From: Bacteroidales bacterium | GTDB lineage: Bacteria > Bacteroidota > Bacteroidia > Bacteroidales > UBA932 | Direction of reading: 5' to 3' | DNA length: 36,147 nucleotides | NCBI GenBank assembly: GCA_016290725.1 | Contig: JAEEUZ010000006.1 | Location: 1-36,147, forward strand | Notes under the pieces: model-generated | Databases searched by the model: none | The model's input: only the letters and a program-made list of their open reading frames with translations | Told to the model about the DNA's origin: nothing | In this document: positions 13,999-21,448 of the stretch, piece after piece | Numbering within the stretch: the first letter of the stretch is position 1 | Layout of the letters: every line of letters begins with the position of its first letter | Program-made: the position numbers and the translations under genes

Positions 13999-15821
13999 TG
14001 AGTAAGCATATGAAAGCCATAAAAAATATCATAATCATTTTGGGCGTTTCCCTGTGCATGGCCTCATGCGAGGGTTTACTGGACAGGTTTCCTCTGGACA
14101 AGCTTTCCCCCGAGACTTTCCTCTCCACGGAAACGGAGATAAAGGCATATACCAATACGTTTTATCCGATGCTGCCCACTGGCTTCTACAGCGACGGGCA
14201 GAGCGACGCGGTGACCGGCCGCATTCTTTCCCTCGAGATGAAGGGAGGCCGTGCCATCAATTCCGGCGACAGCGGATGGAAATGGACATATCTTCGCAAA
14301 ATCAATACATTCCTGGAGTATGCCGACAACTGCAAGGACGAGCAGCTCAAGAACCAGTATATCGCCCTGGCCCGCTTCTTCCGCGCATATTTCTATTTCG
14401 AAAAAGTGCAGCAGTACGGAGACGTGCCGTGGTACGACCATACTCTCGGTTCCGACGATGAGGATCTGTACAAGCCCAGGGACAGCAGAGAACTGGTGAT
14501 GGACAAGATGATCGAGGATATCGACTTCGCCATCAGCTATCTCCCCACGAACCACTCGGATTATACGATTACAAAATGGACGGCACTTGCCTTCAAGTCC
14601 CGTTTCTGCCTGTTTGAAGGCACTTTCCGGAAATATCACGAGGGTGACGTGACGCTCCTGACACTTCCGGCCGATGCCAAGCCCTACTCCTATTATCTGG
14701 GGCTGGCTGCCGATGCCGCCGACAAGTTCATCGCCTCCAGCGGCTACTCGATTTACAACAATGGGGATCCAGACGCAAGCTACATCGGCCTGTTCACAAA
14801 GTATAACGTTTCTGAAGGAATCAACAAGGAAGTTATCCTGGGCAGGGACTACAATATCGACTACAGCGTAGTTCACACGGCCAATTCCGACTATCTGTCA
14901 ACTACCTTGAATCAGTGGAGCATAACCCGGAAGATCGTTGCCAGCTACCTGATGAAGGACGGAACCCGTTTCACGGACAAGACCGGCTGGGAGACCATGA
15001 GTTTTGTCGATGAGGTGAAGGACCGCGATCCCCGTCTTGCGCAAAGCATCCGTACGCCCGGATACTGCCGCTTGGGAACCGGCACCAAGCTTGCCCCGAG
15101 CCTCAGTACAACCACCACCGGATATTGCCCCATCAAGTATTTAATGGGACCGGCAGACGACACTTATCAGCAGTCCTACTGCGATTTCATCCTTTTCCGC
15201 GCGGCCGAGGTTTACCTGAACTACGCGGAAGCCAAGGCTGAACTGGGAGATATATCCCAGGCCGATATCGACAGGTCCATCAAGCCCTTGCGCGACAGAG
15301 TGGGAATGCCGAACCTGAACATGGAAGCGGCTAATCTGAATCCGGATCCATATCTTTTGGCAAGCGCCACGGGTTATCCCAAGGTAGCACAGAAGAACGG
15401 CACCAATGTGGGCCTTATCCTGGAAATCCGCCGTGAGAGAACGATAGAGCTCCTGGGTGAGGGCTTCCGCTACTATGACATCATCCGCTGGGCCGAGGGC
15501 CATGCGTTTGAACAGCCTATACTTGGAATGTACTTCCCCGGCGCGGGCTCGTACGACCTGGATGAAGACGGTCTTAATGACGTTACCCTTTACACAGGGG
15601 ACAAACCTGCAGACAGCGCCAAAGAGGCATTCAAGATCGGCACTGACATTTTCCTCACGGAAGGAACTTCCGGATGCGTGGATGCATATCATGACGTACG
15701 TACGGGCTGGACATGGGACGAGGGAAAGGACTATTACTATCCCATTCCCATCGAAGACCGCACACTGACTCAGGGCGCTCTTTCGCAGAATCCCGGTTGG
15801 AACGACGGACTGACATTTTAG
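13998..15821 (+). CDS. SusD/RagB-family surface glycan-binding lipoprotein
   Basis: The 607-aa product has a lipoprotein signal ending in CMASC, followed by EGLLDRFPLDKLSPETFLSTE, typical of SusD N-termini. Central TPR-like helices (YIALARFFRAYFYFEKVQQYGDVPW) and the C-terminal LILEIRRERTIELLGEGFRYYDIIRW are classic family signatures. It forms the lid of the SusC transporter and binds ligand at the cell surface. The ATG at 13998 overlaps the susC stop as TAATG; an ATG at 14010 gives a more ordinary signal peptide and may be the true start. The end PGWNDGLTF is normal for the family. Confidence 0.95.
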   Translation: MSKHMKAIKNIIIILGVSLCMASCEGLLDRFPLDKLSPETFLSTETEIKAYTNTFYPMLPTGFYSDGQSDAVTGRILSLEMKGGRAINSGDSGWKWTYLRKINTFLEYADNCKDEQLKNQYIALARFFRAYFYFEKVQQYGDVPWYDHTLGSDDEDLYKPRDSRELVMDKMIEDIDFAISYLPTNHSDYTITKWTALAFKSRFCLFEGTFRKYHEGDVTLLTLPADAKPYSYYLGLAADAADKFIASSGYSIYNNGDPDASYIGLFTKYNVSEGINKEVILGRDYNIDYSVVHTANSDYLSTTLNQWSITRKIVASYLMKDGTRFTDKTGWETMSFVDEVKDRDPRLAQSIRTPGYCRLGTGTKLAPSLSTTTTGYCPIKYLMGPADDTYQQSYCDFILFRAAEVYLNYAEAKAELGDISQADIDRSIKPLRDRVGMPNLNMEAANLNPDPYLLASATGYPKVAQKNGTNVGLILEIRRERTIELLGEGFRYYDIIRWAEGHAFEQPILGMYFPGAGSYDLDEDGLNDVTLYTGDKPADSAKEAFKIGTDIFLTEGTSGCVDAYHDVRTGWTWDEGKDYYYPIPIEDRTLTQGALSQNPGWNDGLTF

Positions 15822-15848
15822 ATAATCTACTAATAAACCAATAGCATT

Positions 15849-17840
15849 ATGAAAAGATTTCTGTTTTTGAGTTTGGTTCTCATTCCTTGCCTCCTCACTG
15901 TTTCCTGTAAGGAGAAGGAAGATGACAACACTACAGGCGATCCCGCACAGCTGGGCGTCGTAGTTAAAGATGCTCTGGCGGTATATGAAGTACCTGAGCA
16001 CCAGAATGTGTCGCTCAGCCTTATGGTTACCGCTGATCCCACATCAGCCGAGGCATACACAATCACTCTCGGCGCCGATCCTGCCCTCGTGAACTCGTAC
16101 AATTCCAAGAACGGCACCGACTACAAGATGCTGCCCACAAGTGCTTACGCATTCTCTACGAATTCTGTCGTGCTGCCCCGCTACAGCGCCAAATCCTCGG
16201 CCTGCGAACTCAGGCTCAAGGGTGAAGACTGCGATCCCAATCTAGTCTATCTGCTCCCCGTTACCATTGACGCTGTCCAGGGCGGAACCAATTTCCAGGC
16301 ACCCGAAGAGAAGGCTGCATACATCGTGTTCAAGATGATTGCCTCCGAGTCTGAAGGTGACGGCTCGCAGGCTCATCCCTTCATAGTGAAAGATATCGAG
16401 TCTTTCCTCGCAATCAACAGCATGCTCCAGGACGATGCGACTACATATTTCAAGATGACAGCCGATCTTGATTTCAAGGATGTGGCTTTCACATACAGCG
16501 CAGTTGATGATCCGTTTACAGCGGCGGATGGAGAAACAATCAATCCCTGGATCCCCATCAACTATGCAACGGCTGATGACGCTGTGGACGCAGCCGAAAA
16601 GAGAAGGATTGTCTTCGACGGTAATAATCATAAAATCAGCAATTTCAAGGCCGGCGGCTCCATTTTCGGCATTCTGGTCGGTACTGTGCAGAACCTCACA
16701 ATCGAGAATGCTGATATCGACTGCATCTCCGGTAATCTGGGCGGTGTACTGGTCGGCATCGGCGGTGCCGGCAGCGAGGAGAACGGCATAACCGATGATG
16801 CGAATATCAAGAATGTCAGCATCAAGAATTCGAAAGTATTTAACGATTGGAAACGTACCGGTGGTCTGATGAGTTGGCTTAAATCCGGCGTGATTGAAAA
16901 TGTCGACGTGGATTGTGTGGTTGAAGGAGGAGACCAGCAGGTAGGAGGTATGTTTGGCCGTATTTCAAAAGCCACGCTTACGAATTGCAGCCAGTCCGGA
17001 GATGTGACCGGCGCAACAGCTTACTCGGGAGGTATTGTGGGTATTGCGAAAGACGTTACATTCACAGGATGCCACGCTAGCGGTAACGTCACTCACACGA
17101 CTTCCAGCTACACACGTGCCGGCGGCCTGATTGGCCAGATTGACGGAAGCGCAACAATCGAGAAGTGCTACGCTACCGGTAATGTCAAAGGTATCAACCA
17201 TATGGCCGGCGGTCTTATCGGTGTCATCGGTCTCGACGGCGCAATCATTACCATCAACGAGTGCTATGCCACCGGAAACGTCACACTGAAGACCGACTCG
17301 GGCAACGTCGCTCATGCCGGTGGCCTTTTGGGTACCATAAGCGCAGAGAACGCCAAGGTTACCATCACCAATTGCTATTGCACCGGCGCCATTGCCAACA
17401 GGCGCTACAGCGGAGGTTTCGTGGGCAGTATTTACAGCAAGGTTGCATCGCTCGATGTTTCCAATAGCTTTACCACATCAGACATCAGCGGTATCGTAGT
17501 AAAGGACAAAATCAGTGATGATCCCCTCGTATACCGCCACCGCTGCGGTCTGTTCATCGGCTTGGCCGATAGATGGGATGCTGGAACCGTTGTCAAATGC
17601 AAAGGCTTCGTAGCCTGGAGGAGCGGTGCCTGGTATGACGATGAGACTGATCCTACCCGCAAAACCAGCGAATTTGCATTCAGCTATGTCAATTATGATC
17701 ACCCGGATTGGGAAGTTCCCGTTGATGGCAACTACTGCGGCAATGAAGGAACGGTTTCCCAGCAGGCAAAAGCCCTTAACTGGGATGAATCCGTCTGGGA
17801 TCTCAGCGGTAATCTGCCCAAATTAAAGAATGTACACTAA
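15849..17840 (+). CDS. DUF1735-domain lipoprotein with GLUG repeats
   Basis: This 663-aa lipoprotein has lipobox LTVSC. Residues about 30-165 resemble DUF1735 (BT_3987-like N-terminal domain; VYEVPEHQNVSLSL, YLLPVTIDAV), common in surface glycan-binding proteins next to SusD. A GSQAHPFIVKDIESFLAINSM segment leads into GLUG repeats from about 230 to 560 (GGLIGQI, CYATGNVKG, CYCTGAI). The end DESVWDLSGNLPKLK is the same closing signature as in the GLUG lipoproteins elsewhere in the window, so the solenoid module is shared while the N-terminal domain differs. It sits 27 nt after susD, the usual place for the accessory surface glycan-binding protein, which is its most likely role. Confidence 0.85.
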   Translation: MKRFLFLSLVLIPCLLTVSCKEKEDDNTTGDPAQLGVVVKDALAVYEVPEHQNVSLSLMVTADPTSAEAYTITLGADPALVNSYNSKNGTDYKMLPTSAYAFSTNSVVLPRYSAKSSACELRLKGEDCDPNLVYLLPVTIDAVQGGTNFQAPEEKAAYIVFKMIASESEGDGSQAHPFIVKDIESFLAINSMLQDDATTYFKMTADLDFKDVAFTYSAVDDPFTAADGETINPWIPINYATADDAVDAAEKRRIVFDGNNHKISNFKAGGSIFGILVGTVQNLTIENADIDCISGNLGGVLVGIGGAGSEENGITDDANIKNVSIKNSKVFNDWKRTGGLMSWLKSGVIENVDVDCVVEGGDQQVGGMFGRISKATLTNCSQSGDVTGATAYSGGIVGIAKDVTFTGCHASGNVTHTTSSYTRAGGLIGQIDGSATIEKCYATGNVKGINHMAGGLIGVIGLDGAIITINECYATGNVTLKTDSGNVAHAGGLLGTISAENAKVTITNCYCTGAIANRRYSGGFVGSIYSKVASLDVSNSFTTSDISGIVVKDKISDDPLVYRHRCGLFIGLADRWDAGTVVKCKGFVAWRSGAWYDDETDPTRKTSEFAFSYVNYDHPDWEVPVDGNYCGNEGTVSQQAKALNWDESVWDLSGNLPKLKNVH

Positions 17841-17841
17841 T

Positions 17842-19188
17842 ATGAGCAAGAAGTTTTTGCTCCTTCTGCTTCTTCCCGCAATTGCCCTTGCCGTCGAGAC
17901 CTGTAACGGCAAGGGGGAGGGCGGAGGTGAGGACAATACTCCCGAGCCGTATATTACCGGGATTACCACGGAATATGGCGGAAAGGTCGTAGCAGGACAA
18001 CCTGTGACTTTGAACGGACTCAACTTCAGCCCTGTCGTTTCGGAAAACAAGGTTTTATACGGTGTGGGTCTGGATGCCGTAGCTCTCCGTGTCAATGAGG
18101 CGGCTGAAGATTATGTGGTGTTCAACGCTCCCGATCTTGGTAAAAACCAGCTCAAAGTTAGGGTTGCCGTAAAAGGCAAAGAATCCAATTCGGTGGTTCT
18201 TGAATACACGACTCTGCCCGAGCCTCCCGGACCTGGCGGTGATGACGATGATAACTGGGATGGTACCCCTACCATAGACTTCACCACAATGGGCGGCACT
18301 AAGGTAACTATATGCCCCGGCGTGGAATGGATATCTTTCCATGGCAAGTGGGAGGGTCAGATCCGAAATATCAATATTGTCAAGACCACCCTCAACGAGC
18401 ATAACAAACTGGGGATGTACTTCAATTACGGAACCACTTATCCGGATGGATATGATCCCAAGTGCGGAGAAGGTGAAGACCCCCGTGACCTTGATAAGAA
18501 GTGCATTTACCTGGATGCCATCGCGGGCACCAACGGCCCCATGGCCTGCTGTCAGTTCGCCAGGGTGAACGGCGAGATCAAGCACGGTGCATCCACAGAA
18601 CATAGCCCTTGGGTACAGAATTGCGCCATGACGATTGACGGAGATGTTGTGGATATAGTGAAGGTGGCCAGCGATGTGGCCGCATCAAGACTCACCAACG
18701 ATCCCGGTGGCAACAGAAACTACCCCTACAATACCCTCACGGTTGGTTGTGCCGGTCCGCTTCTCGTTTGGGGCGGCAAAGTCCAGGGGTATCAGGACGG
18801 ATGGCTGGATGCCGATGAGGACAAATGGCTCACCTCAACGCATCCCCGCACCGCCTTCGGCCTTTCCAAGGATTGCAAGACCGTAATCCAGGTGGCTGTT
18901 GACGGCCGCTGGGACAGCAGCAGCCTGGGCACTGAAAAGAGAGCTATCGGCATGTCCTGTGAACTCCTTGGCAAACTTATGAGGGGCCTTGGTTGCTACA
19001 AGGCCATGAACTTCGACGGCGGCGGCGGCACAGCCATGTGGGTTTACGGCCATGGCAACGCCCGTAACATCGTGAACCGCGTTTCCGAGAACAGGCAGGA
19101 CGCTAATGGCAAATGGGTATGGGACTGGAACGGCACAAGGCTCCGTCCCACCGGCAATGCAGTTTACATTAAGAGTGACCTGAAATAA
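17842..19188 (+). CDS. IPT/TIG domain plus phosphodiester glycosidase (NAGPA-like) protein
   Basis: This 448-aa exported protein has an IPT/TIG-like Ig fold (about 36-125; YITGITTEYGGKVVAGQPVT). An acidic linker PGPGGDDDDNWDG leads to a C-terminal NAGPA domain (PF09992 type), with THPRT (333-337), AVDGR (352-356) and NFDGGGGTA (390-398). NAGPA enzymes hydrolyse sugar-1-phosphodiesters, such as GlcNAc-1-P-6-mannose. The signal peptide is clear, but the lipobox is poor (AVETC with Thr at -1), so lipidation is uncertain. The ATG at 17842 is preferred over 17830, which lies inside the preceding gene. Only 1 nt separates it from that gene and it shares TAATG with the next, so it belongs to the susC operon. 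Confidence 0.85.
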   Translation: MSKKFLLLLLLPAIALAVETCNGKGEGGGEDNTPEPYITGITTEYGGKVVAGQPVTLNGLNFSPVVSENKVLYGVGLDAVALRVNEAAEDYVVFNAPDLGKNQLKVRVAVKGKESNSVVLEYTTLPEPPGPGGDDDDNWDGTPTIDFTTMGGTKVTICPGVEWISFHGKWEGQIRNINIVKTTLNEHNKLGMYFNYGTTYPDGYDPKCGEGEDPRDLDKKCIYLDAIAGTNGPMACCQFARVNGEIKHGASTEHSPWVQNCAMTIDGDVVDIVKVASDVAASRLTNDPGGNRNYPYNTLTVGCAGPLLVWGGKVQGYQDGWLDADEDKWLTSTHPRTAFGLSKDCKTVIQVAVDGRWDSSSLGTEKRAIGMSCELLGKLMRGLGCYKAMNFDGGGGTAMWVYGHGNARNIVNRVSENRQDANGKWVWDWNGTRLRPTGNAVYIKSDLK

Positions 19189-21281
19189 TGCGTAAAAGCG
19201 TAGCTATCTTATTATTTATCTTATTCTCTTTGGGACTCTGCCTGGCGCAGAGCCCCAAAGAGGTTATTTCGCAGGACCCCCTGAAGGCGGCGGGCACATT
19301 CTACGTGTACGACGGCAGTGCCCTCCCGGAACTTACCCCAGCCCCGGAGGGCTATGAGCCATTCTACATAAGCCATTTCGCAAGGCACGGGGCGCGCTAC
19401 TGCACCAGCGAGTACGAATACCTCTACGGCTGGATGTCCAAGGCTGCGGAAAAGGAGCTTCTCACGGAGGAGGGCAAAGCCTTTTTCGCCCGCTACGAGC
19501 CCTTCTACCAGAAGGTTAGGTACAGCAAGGGGAATCTAACGGATCTGGGTAAATCCCAGCACCGCGCCATCGCCCAGCACATGTTCCAGCGCTTCCCCGC
19601 CGTGTTCGAGGGTCCCACGCATGTGGAATCGGTGTCCACCGAATCGGCCCGCGTAATCATGAGCATGTGGTCGTTCCTCAGCGAAATCGAGTCGCTGGAC
19701 AAGGACATGGATGTGCATGCGGATGCATCGGCCCGCTTCGCCCCCTGGCTGCAGCCGAGTCTCTCCTCCAACCCGTACCTTCTGAAGGGCAGTTGGGACT
19801 GCGGAAAGGCCGCCGAAGATGCCGCAAGGGCGTATTTCAGCGAGACGGTTCCCTGCAAAGACATCGTCTTGCGCTTCTTCACGAAGGCGGATGTCCCCGA
19901 AAAAACGCTCCGAACCACTCCGGAACGCTTCGTCACCATTCTCTATGAGGTTTGCACCAGCACACGCTGCCTGGATGCGGACCAGGGATGCTTCGACGAT
20001 GTATTCTCTGCCGATGAAGCCTTCTCCATCTGGAAGGCCTTATCGGCCCGCTACTTCCACGAACTGGCGAATTTCACCCTTTCAGAAAGCCTGGTGCAGG
20101 ATTATTCAGGTTTTACCGTGGAGCAGATAATTGCATCGGCCGATGAAGACATCGCCTCCGGAAGCACTCAGCTTCGCCTCCGTTTCGGGCACGATTCAGG
20201 GATATCGGCACTGGAGGTTTTCCTGGACGTGAACGGCTTCGGCCGGCCCACCGCATCGCTCGAAGAGAGCCTGGAAATCTTCCCCAACTACAACATTCCC
20301 ATGGGCGCATCGCTGCAGCTCGTATTCTACAGGAATGCCAGCGGGAACATCCTTGTGAAGGCTCTCGTGAACGAGGAGGAGGCGACACTCCCCTTCCAGC
20401 CGGTTCAGGGCCCATATTACAGTTGGGCGGATTTCAAGGCGCACTACCTGCCGCTCATCAGCGCCGCCAAGAGCAATATTGAAAAGGCTGAGCCTCTGTA
20501 TGTTCTTAAGAACACCAACTGGGGCTGGAAATCCGTTGCCGGCTCCAGTGTTGAATCCGCCGCTGCGTCGGTTAAGGTCTTCGGCAGCACCCAGAGCATC
20601 TCGCTCGTACGCTTCCCCATCAGGGAACACACCGTATCGGTTGTAGAATCCGACGGCCCCGACGCCATGATAACCAGCCGGTTCGGGCAGGAGAGCGGTG
20701 CCCTTGCCGCAATCAACGGCAGCTACTTCGACAAGGAGGTTATGCCGGTTACATTCGTAAAGGACGAGGGGCGCGTGCTGTCCACCTCAACGGGCGACGG
20801 ATTCACCCGCAGTAACGGCATGTTCAGGATCAAGGACCGCAAGGGCAGGAGGGTGGATATCCTCAGCATCGACTCGGTGAGCATCGCAAAATCGGCCCGC
20901 AGATGGCGCGAAGCCATCGTCTCCGGCCCGGTGCTTCTGGAAAACGGCAAGACGGTTGAGTATCCGGACGACGGCTCTCGTTCATACCGCAAGTTCTACA
21001 ACTACCGCCATCCCCGCACCCTTATGGGCTATACTTCCGACGGATGGATCTACTTCATCGTTGTGGACGGCCGATTCCCCGGGCAGGGCGAAGGAATGAC
21101 GATTTTCGAGCTCCAGACCCTCTGCCAGGCACTTGGCCTGTGGGAGGCCATCAACCTTGACGGCGGCGGCTCCTCCACCATCTGGACCAGCGACAGCGGC
21201 GTTCTGAACCACCCCTACGACAACAAACTCTTCGACCACGAGGGCGAACGCACGGTCCCGAATGCCCTCATCGTCCGTTAG
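19188..21281 (+). CDS. Histidine phosphatase-NAGPA fusion enzyme
   Basis: This 697-aa exported protein (signal ends near LCLAQ) carries two catalytic domains. Residues about 25-430 are a clade-2 histidine phosphatase related to phytases and inositol polyphosphate phosphatases, with RHGAR (66-70) bearing the nucleophile His and FGHD (333-336) the HD proton donor. Residues about 455-697 are a NAGPA phosphodiester glycosidase domain with NGSYFD (510-515), RHPRT (607-611), VVDGR (625-629) and NLDGGGSST (656-664). One enzyme could thus remove a capping sugar from a phosphodiester and then the exposed phosphate. It is the last gene of the susC operon. The next gene has the same domains in reverse order. 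Substrate unknown; both active sites look intact. Confidence 0.9.
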   Translation: MRKSVAILLFILFSLGLCLAQSPKEVISQDPLKAAGTFYVYDGSALPELTPAPEGYEPFYISHFARHGARYCTSEYEYLYGWMSKAAEKELLTEEGKAFFARYEPFYQKVRYSKGNLTDLGKSQHRAIAQHMFQRFPAVFEGPTHVESVSTESARVIMSMWSFLSEIESLDKDMDVHADASARFAPWLQPSLSSNPYLLKGSWDCGKAAEDAARAYFSETVPCKDIVLRFFTKADVPEKTLRTTPERFVTILYEVCTSTRCLDADQGCFDDVFSADEAFSIWKALSARYFHELANFTLSESLVQDYSGFTVEQIIASADEDIASGSTQLRLRFGHDSGISALEVFLDVNGFGRPTASLEESLEIFPNYNIPMGASLQLVFYRNASGNILVKALVNEEEATLPFQPVQGPYYSWADFKAHYLPLISAAKSNIEKAEPLYVLKNTNWGWKSVAGSSVESAAASVKVFGSTQSISLVRFPIREHTVSVVESDGPDAMITSRFGQESGALAAINGSYFDKEVMPVTFVKDEGRVLSTSTGDGFTRSNGMFRIKDRKGRRVDILSIDSVSIAKSARRWREAIVSGPVLLENGKTVEYPDDGSRSYRKFYNYRHPRTLMGYTSDGWIYFIVVDGRFPGQGEGMTIFELQTLCQALGLWEAINLDGGGSSTIWTSDSGVLNHPYDNKLFDHEGERTVPNALIVR

Positions 21282-21322
21282 CGCTGGCGCCTAAGTGCCT
21301 GATACACAGCGATATGCTTATC

Positions 21323-21350
21323 AAGGGGTGCAAAAAAATTTGCACCCCTT
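21323..21350. terminator. 12-bp inverted repeat after the susC operon
   Basis: AAGGGGTGCAAA (21323-21334) and TTTGCACCCCTT (21339-21350) form a perfect 12-bp stem with an AAAA loop, 42 nt after the stop codon. No T-run follows on the plus strand, so it may be a weak terminator, an mRNA-stabilising hairpin, or an operator for the next gene. Confidence 0.5.
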
Positions 21351-21422
21351 AACATGTAAACACATGAGTATCAAAGGTTTGGCCGCCAGAAAACACCTAT
21401 TTCGCAATTCGGTTTTTTTCAT

Positions 21423-21430
21423 TATTTTTG
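21423..21430 (+). promoter_or_regulatory. -7 promoter box of the NAGPA-phosphatase gene
   Basis: TATTTTTG fits TAnnTTTG. Nineteen nt upstream is TTTC (21400-21403), one base off the -33 TTTG. The start point would be near 21437, just before the ATG at 21449, so this gene can be transcribed separately from the susC operon. Confidence 0.45.
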
Positions 21431-21448
21431 TACGTTAAACAAATAACG

